A stretch of 64,000 nt of DNA from Rachycentron canadum (lineage: Eukaryota; Chordata; Actinopteri; Carangiformes; Rachycentridae). The stretch is from assembly GCA_038496675.1 (NCBI GenBank), contig CM076655.1, forward strand, positions 21,486,518 through 21,550,517, read 5' to 3'. The translations under genes were made by a program, and so were the position numbers. Below the pieces are notes generated by a model. It did not search any database, was not told the origin of the DNA, and saw only the letters and a program-made list of their open reading frames with translations. This document shows, piece by piece, positions 36,507-48,166 of this stretch. The first letter of the stretch is position 1; the number at the start of each line of letters is the position of its first letter.

Positions 36507-39413
36507 ACTCAGCCCATCTGCTCATAATCCTGGCACCTGCAGTTATATTCAGTTGAACATGCTGTTGCTAGTAGCAACCACCATAACTGACATTGGTAGA
36601 TCCACCATTTTGTCAGATCTGTGAAGAAACGTTGAAAATAGGCATCTTTTCATTGCAGCTAATTTTTGACATTGTTCATTTGTGATTTTCTAATTTAGTT
36701 TTTATGCAATCAGCTTACTGCTAACTAAGAACTAAGATAGCCATTATGCTCGCTGTCCAACATTTAGCCTAATTTCTAATGTGACTTTCTGTTCACTTAA
36801 AGTTATACAGTAGTTAAACATGGTCAGTGTATTACCTGCAGTACCTTTACCTTTGGATCATCACGCTCCCGGTTTAGAGAAGCAACAGGGAGTAACAGAT
36901 GTGCTGCTGTGGACGGGCCACTTTTTAAAAAAAAAACATGGAAAAAAAGCTACTGTCAGTTTAGATGTACTCTTTATTGTGAGTATTTTCAGAACAATTT
37001 CTCCTTTCCATTGAGACGATGCGATTTCTGAACCACGCAAGCGTGCAAGCACTCTGTAGTTGTGCTTGTGTGTAATAATACAGAAGCTACAGCAGGCAAA
37101 ACACTGACTATGTACAACAATCTTACACAACCTCATGTCAAATAACCTGAACTGCCATCCCTTTTGTTTTACTTTTGTCCACTTTTGTTACTTTTGTTTG
37201 CTTGCCAGATTATTCTTTTACATCTCGTGGATTTTTATTGATTTTTCACTGATTGTTGACACTTCTTTTTTCACTTTTATAAACACCAAGGGCAGCTCCT
37301 GTTTAGCTTGGTACCTACACAATAAAGACAGATTTGGTTTGCTTTAAACTATAAATTAATATTAGAAAAGTTTTCACATTTTCACACCAGAGATAAAAAA
37401 GAAAAAATCCTGCAAATGGAAAGGGCTGATAAATCTGGCTGGTGATGTGCTGCAACACTACTTTAGAGTTATCACTTAAATTAAAGCATGAAACTGCAAA
37501 CTGTGTTTTGGTGTGGGTGTTTTTTCTCCCAAACTAACTTTGCATGTTGAACCTTGGGCTGGATCAAGATGTCCATCATGCATAAGAGGAAAACAAAGAC
37601 CGCCTGTAACGTCTTTTTCTCCTCTATCTCTGTGATACTCTTCCTCCCACAGTGTCCAGTGGGAGGAAGGGCGTCTGCATTACAGTAAAAGTGAAGGCCT
37701 TGAAAAAGGCTTGATCTGGGGCTTCCGATTCATCACTTCGTGTCACATTCCTGTGCACGATCCGTGTGAACACCTTCCAGCAAGTGCAATTCCTTCCGCC
37801 TGGCTGTGTTTTATTCATGGGTGCCTCTCTCTGCTCCATTAAGCAGCAGAGGTGCCTCCACTCCAGGAGGATGCATAGCATGTGGTACAATTAGAAAAGA
37901 GGTGATGTGGTAGTATCTATGCTAAGATAAAAATTAAAACTTCAAAATGCTTCAAGAGCTGGATTATGTAGCCTGTTATTGTAGTAGAATCTCACAGGAG
38001 TTGATAGTATAATCATAGTTTTTTAGTAATACGTGTTTCTGACAAAATTAAAACCATTGAGTTCTGGTGCCAAAAATTAAAATTGCAGGGCAGAAACTAT
38101 GGTGATCTCAGCAACGTTTAAGTGCTGTTAAGGTTAAGTTAAATTAAGGTTAGAATTACTAATCTCCTAAATTTAGGGGACCTTTTTCATCCTGGCTAAA
38201 ATAATGTGACGATTGAGATTGTGAATGTGGTAATAGTTTTCACAAAAACTGTGATTGCGGGTTGTAATGCAGAAACAAACAGCAGTCTCCAGTGTTAAAG
38301 TCAAGCAGCAGCCCTCAGGCCTAAAAAATGAAGCCAACAATGAAGTGCCAAAAACTGCAGTTCTTGTAATGGCTGCTTGAGGCTGGCTCCAAAAGTGAGT
38401 CAGTCCCCAGAGACTCACATGTTAACATGTCTAACACTGCAGCAGAAAGAAACATGTTAACAGCCTGGTACACACAAAAACAGCTTTGGTCTCTATAGCT
38501 AATTTCCCCTTTTATGACAACTGTATGAGGGCTGAATTTCCATGTAACTCACCTGTTAAAAGGCTTAAAATTATGTGTAATTGCAGATGTGTCGCTTGAG
38601 TGACAGGTGAGTGAGTGAATACTTGCCCCACAGATGCCCCACTTCTTCCCCTTTTTACAACTGACTGGGAGTTGGGCAAAGTCAGGCACTACCAAGATGG
38701 TGATGGTGGAGCAGCCCGCTCTGAGCTTCAAAACTGCTCTTCAGTAAGCGGACGTTACGTCAATCTTTATTTACCGTCTAAGTCATCACAGTTAAAGTGT
38801 GATGTTTTGTTGCCCATACATTCATCCCATCCTCCCATCTTAGCAGGATGTGTAACTCTAGAAAATCACCTGACTTCCTCCTTTTGCTGTCATTATCATT
38901 ACTATAAGAGTGCGATGTCACTTGAACAAAAACATGTCATGTTTTCTGCACTCGCTGAAACGACTGATGCTGCCGTTTCTCCTGGGAAGTCTCTTCTTTC
39001 ATTGTTTCATCTGTCTCAGTCAAAAGGGAATCTGCCGTCAAAAGCAGCTAGAAATATGTAAAATCATAGCTCTGCATTTTTCCTTCATGTCATAACATTG
39101 CCTTCTATTACATCTTGCCTTTTCCACAGAGCTGTAATCTAAAACTACTTATCCATATAAAAAGCTCTCTCTCAGTCCAGCCACTGAGGTAAATCAGGCA
39201 ATGAGATTATTTCTGCTTGAGCAGCTGAGAAATGTTCCTAATTCTGAACTTCACCAAGTATGCATTTGGCTAAGATGCAGTGGCAGCTAACTGCTTCCTT
39301 TCCCATGAATTTCTCTCTCTGTGCTTGTATAACCGGAGTTACATTTCTGTTAATGGTTTGCCACACTTTAAATCGAATTGTTTATGGATTGTTTTGATTC
39401 CTCCAGTTGATAT

Positions 39414-39532
39414 GTGGAGGAGGGAGAGGGAGAGGAGGCGAGGAAAGAATGTGTAGTTAGAGAGCGAGCGAGGAAAAAAAAAAGGAAAGGGATACAAGAG
39501 AGGGACAGAGAGAGACACAAAGAGAAAAAGAC
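39414..39532 (+). repeat. Polypurine (GA-rich) tract
   Basis: About 120 bases strongly biased to A and G, with GAGGGAGAGGGAGAGGAGGC and an A run at 39,474-39,483. Low complexity; the minus-strand ORFs over it are artefacts. Confidence 0.8.
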
Positions 39533-41625
39533 GCCTGCACACTTGTCTGAACTGAAGGTCTGTCTCATGACTTAAACATTCTGGGGGATAAGATATGCCC
39601 CCACTGCAGGGATTCTTTTGCCAGTTAAACTTGCAGCTTCAGCAGTGTGAGAGGCATGCATCAATGGAGTATTGTATCAGTGTGTTGTGATCATATTGTG
39701 CTGTCTCATGGCTGGTGGAGCTGCTGTGATCACGCTGTAGAATTATGGTAAAATAATACTTTTGCATCTCAGAAAGAGCATAGTAATGGGGTATAATGAA
39801 CCAGCACAAACCACTATAATATGCCATGTGATGAGAAGCCTTTGTAGGAAGCTCTTTTTATAGAAAGAGACAGCCCTTACTTTGAGAATGGCATCTCATA
39901 ATATAAATCCTGTGACTTAAAAAGGCGGATACCTAATTGCATGTCCACTACTTCCCTTGTTTCCTGTCACTCGCTACATACTGCACACAGTAGACAGTAG
40001 TTGTTTACCCCTCAGGGGGAATTATGCCAGAAATCTCCCAGCTACTTAAATGTCCTTCAAAATACACAAATTCTTATCCTGCCCAGAATCCAAGGTTGGG
40101 GCCAAAACAGGAAATACTACTACATATGTTGCTGTACATGCAAGTGTCCTATTAAAGTGCTATGTTGTGTATGATGGAGTCTCCACACCTCTGAACTCTT
40201 ATGAAGGGATGAATATCATTCTCCTAAAAGATATTTCTTCATTTGATGTTTTCAAGATGATGATGGAGAGCGCCACTGATGATGATGATGTTGTCATCAC
40301 ATACAGATCTGTCCTGTATTTATTTGCCTATGAAATTCATTTCTGCACCAAAGATGAATTCAAGTATATGTCTTATGGGCTTTACATTTATTCACCGTTG
40401 ACTGTGCCAGTGTGCGTAGTCCAGACTGTTGACTCATACACTGTCGTTTTTCATGTTTTGTGATTGCTGTGTGCACCATTTGTTCTGTTACTGACAGTGA
40501 AACTGTGAAATCACATTATTTTTTCCTGGGAGCTGAGAGCTGGGTGGTTTTGTTGAATGGGAGGCTCATATGACTATAAACTTGTCTGTCCAGAATCTCT
40601 CCACAGGTGGTTCCATTGAATTGAGATCACTCCTCCCCTGTAGAGAACCACCTGTATTTGCCATGTTTGTACATTCATTTATTCAGCTTGTTTTATCTTT
40701 AATTCATCACCTGTTTGTAGATTTCTGCACCGCACCGGCTCAATGGAGAATTTATAAATGATTTTAAAAAATGTAAATATTAAATATTATAGCTGTAAGG
40801 TAACTTTACATGTGCATCACCTGTAGTTAATAAACTGCAGTTAGGAACTTAATGAATTCTGGTGAGATGGTGAAACTGTATGATTAGATTTCAGCTACGG
40901 AGGCAAGGACTTGCAATATTGGCCACCAGAGACAGTCTGGCACACTTTACATTGAGTACACACCAAACAGCAGCTTGCAGGAGGGCACAGCTACATGAGC
41001 AGCACCACTAACAGTTTCTGTTCAAGCTTGAGGTTGATTTTAATTTGATCAAACAGACAACAGTATTAAAAGGCTTCAGACTGGCTTCAGTAAAACTAAA
41101 GGACGACAAATAATCTTGTCTTCATGTTCATCAAACAACTGTGGCCTCTGAGGACACAGTCTCATCAAGTTATAGTTTGAAAAAGCACATTATTTTTTTT
41201 TCATTCACTCCTTTTTTGGACATGAATTGACCTGAAACAGAGATGGTGTAACTGTAATGAGTCAGGGAAAGTCAGTCCGAGGATCCATTGCTGCTGTTGC
41301 TAACACTCAACAAAATCTGGAATGCAGTGAAGGTCAGATTCCATTAGAGAAGTGTTATACAACCCAAGGGTGTGTGGGAGGGCACAGAGGAGGGCTTTCA
41401 CTCGCTTGCCTTGCTGACTTCAGAAGCACCACAAATTCCTCAGGGGTATTTATCTGTAGCCAGGTGATTTCCAGGCCTGACCATCCTCTGATACCCAAAG
41501 CCACGTGGGAAGGTAAGGGCAGAGCAAGGAAGGGAAGGATGTAGGAAAAAAAAGAGGTTATCTGTGCCCAGGTGAAGAATGACCTCAAGTAGGGGAAAAG
41601 TTTGTGTTTATTGTGTCTGCATCCT

Positions 41626-41965
41626 TGTGATTTACAGGTCCATATTTTGATTGAGCCAAGAAGGAAAGGAAATGGTTTATGTACACACTGAGCATTGGTC
41701 TTAGAGATGGACAAAACAGGAAAGTGCAGTTACAGATTTTGCCCATAGATTGAACTATGAAGGAAAGGAAAGAAAGGAAAGGAAAGGGTGTATCTAACCT
41801 TATCTAGTTTGATTTAAGAAAGAGGCAAAGGAGAGTGTAGTTGCAGATTTTGTCATCAGTACATTGAACTATGAAGGAAAGGACAAGTAATGAAAAGGAA
41901 GGAGGTGATTTACAGGTGTGGCCAACATCACACTAAAGATAAAAGGAAAGGAAAGGAAAGATAAT
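41626..41965 (+). repeat. Degenerate minisatellite with GGAAA arrays
   Basis: Two units about 112 bases apart share 'AGT.AGTT.CAGATTTTG' and 'ATTGAACTATGAAGGAAAGGA' (41,723-41,769 and 41,834-41,883). Flanking GGAAA-rich runs at 41,660-41,671 and 41,944-41,960 look like worn outer units, and the phrase GTGATTTACAGGT occurs at 41,627 and again near 41,907. Each unit ends in a pentanucleotide array of the GGAAA type. Confidence 0.75.
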
Positions 41966-43334
41966 GAACATTTTTGTGAAATGGAGTATATGCCGCATAA
42001 ACCTGAAAGCTTTTTAACTCCATCGTAACCCCCCAACACACTGATCCCTCCCTCACACACACACACACATACACACAGTATATCACACATCTTTGCTGCC
42101 CTTGTGACAGGGGCTACAGTGCTATCTCTGATGCCTAATCCACAGCAGCATGGGGATACTGGAAGGCTCATGACACAAATTGAACATTTCAACATGGTGT
42201 GCAGGAGAGCAAGGACCAGACTTACCCTATCAGAAATCTAAATGACATGTCCTTTGTGCCAATTCCAGTGTACGCTCAGGAAATGGAACATGGGATTGTG
42301 GGAGACATCTGTTTTATGTTCTAAACCCTTCAATACAACTCTCACTTCTTTCATCCCCCCTCACCACCACCTCTGTGATAACAAAGAAGCTTCACTGTTT
42401 GTGGAGCCGGCCGTGCCTTCAGTTTGATACACTGAGACATTAGCATTTAGATAACCCCACTGAATGTGGGACGTGAGGGAATTGAAAACAGGAACCGAAT
42501 AAATACTGTGAATAATCAGAAGCAACATTTGGAATTAACATAAGTTTGTCTTTTATCTTTTAAAATAAGAAAAGACTAACAACAACTGGAACATCTGGTT
42601 GGTTTCACTCCCATGGCTTCCTTCTTTCAGACAAAGAGTTCACCTTCATTTTAATCAAATCACAGATGGTTTTCAGTCATTTTTTTCCTTTCTGAACAGA
42701 TTTAAAGTCCAGTCAAAGTGCTTGCATCAAAGTAAAATTATTGAAGTTATTAGACCTTAGATTATAGAAACATCCTCCTCTGCTAAATTTATGTCAATAA
42801 ACTTAATTTGGCAAATACATTGTGTACATTTTTTTTTACTGATGATAATAATGAATCTCTATATTGAACTTATTTTCCAGCTGTTCATTGCGAATGATTC
42901 GTGTTTGATGGTTATGTTAGGGCAACTCAAAGCACTTATTTAAAGTGGAGTGAAGATCACACCTTCAGTTAAATATTGAAAGTAGTCAATATGGCCTGTC
43001 ACCCACTTACAGTCAGTGTTATTTTTTTTCAATATTTAACCACATCCTCAATTTTCATCCAAAACAAATAAGTGCTTCAGTGGCCTAAATGTGTCTCTGG
43101 CATAAGGGTCTGTGCTTAACCAAACCATCCACAACATTTGGTTGTTGATTTACAAGTGACGGTATCCCTGGAAAGAATTGTTTCCCCCAACATCAGCAAG
43201 TGACAGTTTTGTTGTGAATATATTCACGCTGCATGTGTTGTCAAAATTAATGGTCTTTTTTTAAAATCCCTTGTGTTTTGTCTATTTTCATGGGATTTCT
43301 TATGTTTCAGTGTGTTGACTTTTCAGAGCCATTG
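41966..43334. other. Intergenic or intronic DNA; short CA tract
   Basis: (CA)n at 42,054-42,069. No gene or recognised repeat otherwise. Confidence 0.55.
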
Positions 43335-43735
43335 TAGTTTTGGGATGAGGCAAAAACAAGAGCCAACCCATCGTAACGTCACCGATTGGTTTGTGAACTG
43401 CAGCTTCCTCTGTTTTTATAATTTGGCTGTCGCCATCTTGGCTTTTTGAAACCATAAGAAACCATTTCTGTCCGGTAGCCATTTCAGGTACAGTCTGTCA
43501 ATCATTGGGTAGGCAACACCCAAATGTATACCCTGCTTTATGGTCTATTTCCCCCTAAATGGGACCATTTTAAAAAATGAATTTCACGTTGCATTGAAGA
43601 AGACTTGAAACTAGAGACTGAGACCATAAAGCCATGAGGTTAATGTTTATTGTGATGATAAATCAAGTGATTCTAATAGACTTCAATACAATCTGACTTC
43701 TTTTTGCAACCAGTGGAGTTTCCCCCTAAAAACCT
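43335..43735 (+). repeat. Fish SINE-like interspersed repeat
   Basis: The series 'GTAACGTCACCGATTGGTTTG', 'GTCGCCATCTTGG', 'TACCCTGCTTTATGGTCTAT', 'TGCATTGAAGAAGACTTGAA' and 'CTTTTTGCAACCAGTGGAG' follows the order of an abundant teleost repeat that I recognise from memory. No coding content. Confidence 0.75.
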
Positions 43736-45205
43736 ATTCCAAAAATAGGGCTTATTCCAAAAAACAGTATATGTTGCCCAGTTCAAATTGGCCACTTACA
43801 GTGATCAGTGCTGGAAAAAGGTGAGATAAAAAGCTAATGGTCATCATAGCAGATAATAGTTTCATCCAGTAAAAAAATGTTTCCCTCATAACTGTCAAAA
43901 TGTATGTAACACTGGTTAATATGCAAACCTATTGTGCACCGGGATCTCATGGGCTGACGAGACCTGCCCTGATTCATCACTCATGATTCTTCCCCTGTGC
44001 TCATATATTATTTTCACATTGAGTCCATTTTATTTGATTTGAGTCACCAATCAGAGTGTGATGAAAATGGTAGGAACCTCACTGAGATCGATCTGAGCTT
44101 CAAGCTGAGAAAGACATGGCAAAAAATACTCTCTTAAAGGGGCATGGCACTGATGTTGGCTTTGAGGATGTTATTTTGCAGAACCAGACAGTTTCAAATA
44201 TGTTCCCAAAGGTTTTTTTTTTCATTTTTACTACACCAAAAAAAGGCAAGTCCCAGGATTTATTCTTAATTAAAACTGAAACAAATTTGAATGAAATCCT
44301 TGTCTCTTGATCACACTCACTCTCGCATTTTCTAAAATAAAATTCACATTTCATCTGAGCTGTAGAGGCAAAAGGAAGTGTTTGGTGCTGCATAGAGACC
44401 CTGAGGCAATCAGTATTCCAGTCACCTGCTGCACAACATTAAGAGCATGCTAGCAGACTGTGGACAAAGACACTTCAACACTCAGCCCACCAGTGCATAT
44501 GGAGCCACACACACACACACACATACACATAAACACAATCAACCACACACATGCTTTCAAAAAAAAAAAAGCTTCATTGAAATAAATTGCACCCTCTCCA
44601 GCAAGCTGCACCTACAGCAGTTTCTTGGCTTCAGCCGCAAGGAGGAGGGAAGAGGGGAAGGGCTGGGGGGGCAACAGATGATTAAAGCCTGACAAAAGGT
44701 TAGGAGACGTGACAACACTGCTGCAAGTCAATCAGCAGGGTGCAATATGAGCACCTTGCCCAGATTCCAGGTAATGGTGGGGTGGGGTGGGGTGGGAGGA
44801 ATAATGGAGCAATGTGGGACAACACGATCAACTTTCAAGACCCCTTTGAAGTTCAGAGTCAAAATTTACTCCCCCAGCAAAAAAAAAAAAAAAACAAAAC
44901 AAAAAAAAAAAACAACAGCATTTTCGCTGGACTACATTGGTGATTAAATGGTATTAGAGGGTTTTCTCCCCTCGAGCTTGAATAACAACAGGTCAGATCA
45001 GGCATTAGCGGTGAGTAAACCTGTCCGCGTAAAAACTCCTGAGGTCTGAAGGGACTGTGGTGATGGCAGGTGGTAGTTAACATTTCAAAGTGTAAGCCCT
45101 CTGGATTCCTATGATATTTTTTTTTTTCAAGGGGGGGGGGCAAACAAAAGAAGAAGACCACAGGTAGACAAAGACTTAACCTTAACTGAAGGTGGTGTTG
45201 TGATG
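43736..45205. other. Intergenic or intronic DNA; low-complexity patches
   Basis: CA repeat at 44,506-44,523, a GGGGT array at 44,777-44,796, and an A-rich run at 44,879-44,912. A 10-base G run occurs at 45,131-45,140. No gene recognised. Confidence 0.6.
44777..44796 (+). repeat. (GGGGT)n array, potential G-quadruplex
   Basis: At least three consecutive GGGG runs separated by single T, followed by GGG. This satisfies the usual intramolecular G-quadruplex pattern on the plus strand. Confidence 0.75.
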
Positions 45206-45603
45206 NNNNNNNNNNNNNNNNNNNNNNNNNNNNNNNNNNNNNNNNNNNNNNNNNNNNNNNNNNNNNNNNNNNNNNNNNNNNNNNNNNNNNNNNNNNNNNN
45301 NNNNNNNNNNNNNNNNNNNNNNNNNNNNNNNNNNNNNNNNNNNNNNNNNNNNNNNNNNNNNNNNNNNNNNNNNNNNNNNNNNNNNNNNNNNNNNNNNNNN
45401 NNNNNNNNNNNNNNNNNNNNNNNNNNNNNNNNNNNNNNNNNNNNNNNNNNNNNNNNNNNNNNNNNNNNNNNNNNNNNNNNNNNNNNNNNNNNNNNNNNNN
45501 NNNNNNNNNNNNNNNNNNNNNNNNNNNNNNNNNNNNNNNNNNNNNNNNNNNNNNNNNNNNNNNNNNNNNNNNNNNNNNNNNNNNNNNNNNNNNNNNNNNN
45601 NNN
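45206..45603. other. Assembly gap (398 N) bordered by poly-G
   Basis: 398 unresolved bases. The right border is a run of 18 G (45,604-45,621) and a 10-base G run lies about 65 bases to the left. Predicted ORFs spanning the N run are meaningless. Confidence 0.98.
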
Positions 45604-45621
45604 GGGGGGGGGGGGGGGGGG

Positions 45622-46259
45622 ATTTCTGAGCTGTCACATGCTATGTTAGGGTGCAAAAACAGCTCACTGTGTTATCACAAGGGCATATAGTCATTGACGT
45701 ATCCACTGCCGGTAGATTTATGGCGGTTGAGTCGAGAGTGAGCTATTACCATTGGTAATTGATGGCCTGTAGGTGTGCGTCTGTCTGTGTGTGTGTGTGT
45801 GTGTGTCTGTGCATATGGGCTGGGTGCACGTTAATGCTTGTATATTAAGTGTGTGTCAGTATGAGCGCTCTGCCTCTCCATGCCTCCACCCAAAACACCC
45901 TCCCTCAGCACCAACAGCCCCCCCCCCTCCAGCCTGTCAGTGGTATGGGCCTCTGATTGGGGGCCCTGGGCTCAGTCGCCACGGAAACTGCACCAAAGCA
46001 AACAAAGGGGTGGAACGGAGCCGAGGGAATACAGTGACACAAAGGGGGCTACCTAGCACAGTGGAAGATTTCAGCAAAGACTCACACAAAGCCAAGCCTG
46101 CACACACACACACACACACACATGCACAGTGAGCTTGCATGTTGTGCCTCTCATTAACACAACGCCGTTTCTTTACACTGGGCACCGAAAATCTGCTGTT
46201 TGCTGCTGTGCACAAGCCTCGAGATTTCAAATTAATTCCCTGTCTCTCTCCCTCCCTCC
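45622..46259. repeat. GT and CA microsatellites in gene-free DNA
   Basis: (TG)n at 45,786-45,806 and (CA)n at 46,101-46,122. Short C runs near 45,920. The ORFs on both strands through here are microsatellite-driven. No gene recognised. Confidence 0.8.
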
Positions 46260-46720
46260 CTTCTTCCCTCCCTGCCTTGGAATTGCTTTATTTACATATG
46301 CAAATGAGGAATGTTGCAGACGTGATTAGTTAAATTGCACAAATTTTCTGTGATTTACCGTGTGGTGCATGAATGGAGTCGGCCCAGAGTCACTCCAATT
46401 CCCCCTCTGCTTATCACTGTGCCTTTTGTCAATCAAATTGCAGTGGCTGAGTATAAACCGATAAAGCTTTGATACCTCTTTAAATCCCATTGAAGCTCCA
46501 ACAGAAAGCAGCATTAACACCAGAAGATGGATTCTCACCAGCTACAACAATAACAACAAAAACAATAAGGTTATTAAGATTAGCTATTGTTAATACGCAT
46601 TAACCCGATTATGGCAAATTAAATTCCAGAGGCCTGTAATTCATATAAAAGTGATTAATAAGGCTGAGATGGAGGATTTAAATATGTAACATGTCCATCA
46701 AATCATTCAATATTTCTTCA
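46260..46720. other. POU/homeodomain-motif segment, candidate conserved element
   Basis: A perfect octamer ATGCAAAT lies at 46,298-46,305. It is followed by TAAT-type cores in ACGTGATTAGTTAAATTGC (from about 46,320), AATACGCATTAACCCG (46,592-46,607) and AAGTGATTAATAAGGC (46,650-46,665). GATAAAG occurs near 46,461. There is no usable ORF. This looks like a developmental enhancer-type sequence; inference only. Confidence 0.35.
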
Positions 46721-47701
46721 ACCAAAGAGTGTAATGCGAACAGAGGGGAAATAAAAGCAAACATGGGGACATACAGGAAGTCATTGTGCTGAAGCAGGGG
46801 ATTACATTTTCTTAGGGTCCTGCGGTTGGTCCATTGCACTGAGACTCATTAAGAATGGCCTTGACATTAAGGGCTCTCTCTCTTTCAACCTGTTTGCGGG
46901 CCATGATGCTGAGATCAAAAAGAGTGCTATAGGTGAGGGCACTCTCAATGGCCTAAAGCTGGTCATTCATCCTTTTTAAAGACAGGAAATCAGGCTAAAT
47001 GGAGGCGCGGCTCCTCCCACTCCCTGCTAAAGAGGCTTCTGAAGCTGCAGAGTTTTTGCTAGTAAAGAATTTCAAGTGGTCATGGGCCTTTGGGGGGGGG
47101 TTGGGATGGGGGCGGGGGCAGAACCAATAAAACCCAGGATTACTTGTGTCAAAGAAACACACCTGCATTTCATACATTGTCAGGGTGTTTTCCTAATCAC
47201 TAACCCCAGGCTAGCTGAAATGAAATGCCTTTTTTTTTCCAGGGGATATTCAACCCAAAGCAGCTTCGTTTGAGAATATTTTTCATGTGTTTTTACTTGT
47301 CTAGTATGCATTTTCCAGTGTTTATGCCTGTGTGGTTCAAATACCACAAGGGAAATAAAGGCCTTATGTTTGACTGAGCTGACACATCTTTGACTTTTCA
47401 GCCTAGAAGTCAGTGGGCTGTGGTTTTCATCCTGTGCTGCTGTTCTTGCTGGCACATGAAGGAAATATTACCTCAGTGCATAACAGCGACAGCGTACTCC
47501 TATGTCTGGGTCGGTAACATTTCTCTGGGTTTGCCATGAGTTACATGAAAAGGTCACCTGAATGTACAGAAAACAGTGTACCGAGATATAAAATTAGAGT
47601 CAGTGTCCAATATGAATTACTGGTACAAGTGTAGACATTTATAGACTGTATAGACTGCGACTGCTGAATGTCAATCTTTATAGTTAGTTATGCCACAAAT
47701 T
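46721..47701. other. Intergenic or intronic DNA, nothing recognised
   Basis: Contains an 8-base G run near 47,093-47,100 and G-rich sequence to 47,120. Otherwise unique sequence with no gene recognised. Confidence 0.55.
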
Positions 47702-48166
47702 TTAAATGCCCCATATAGTATGAAGTGAGATTTCCATGTCTGTCATGTCCAAGTTCTATATTAACTATGAAAATATCAAAGTCTCACAAAGTCCATAGAG
47801 AAATGCACACAGTCCTTACTCCAAAACTGATCCTTAAAACGAGCTGTCAGGACTTCTCTAACTTTGTGATGTCACAACAAAGAAGTCATTGCTCCCAACC
47901 AGACCCCAAGCCCCGCCCACCTGGACCCACCATCAAACCATATGGGATTTCTTTTTTTTTAGTCTTGAAATCTGCTATATTTTTATTTGATCACTACCTA
48001 ATGAGAGGAGAAGCTCAGAGCCTCTCTTCTGATCTGCTCACTGACCTGTTGTTACTTTAGCGCTGAAGAGATGAGATGTACATAGTACACTGAGAAGGTT
48101 TTTGGTTTTATTGATATCAACTCTTCAAATAAAACACAGGAAAAGAGCAAAATATGGGACCTTTAA
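47702..48166. mobile_element. MITE-like element with TTAA ends, 465 bp
   Basis: The left end reads TTAAATGCCCCATATAG and the inverted right end reads TTAAAGGTCCCATATTTTGC, so the termini are imperfect inverted repeats beginning with TTAA, the target site of piggyBac-type transposons. The interior has ACTTTGTGATGTCACA and AAGCCCCGCCCACC, phrases I associate with a common percomorph non-autonomous element. No transposase, so it would depend on an enzyme made elsewhere. The superfamily call is inference. Confidence 0.6.

Larger units (their letters stand above)
35271..41625. other. Intergenic or intronic DNA, no gene recognised
   Basis: A long stretch without recognisable exons. ORFs of 137 codons (40,050-40,463) and 148 codons (38,615-39,061) are within chance expectation for a window of this size and show no domain. 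Contains a CA microsatellite and a purine tract listed separately. The segment 37,640-37,880 is unique and less AT-rich. Confidence 0.55.

Noticed and set aside
38615..39061. 148-codon plus ORF
   Set aside because: No recognisable domain and no supporting signals; probably chance.
40050..40463. 137-codon plus ORF
   Set aside because: Length is within chance expectation for 64 kb scanned in six frames; no motif, no splice or promoter context, includes a GAT repeat.
44859..45656. ORFs of 149-265 codons across 45.2-45.6 kb
   Set aside because: Most of the translation is unresolved N sequence.
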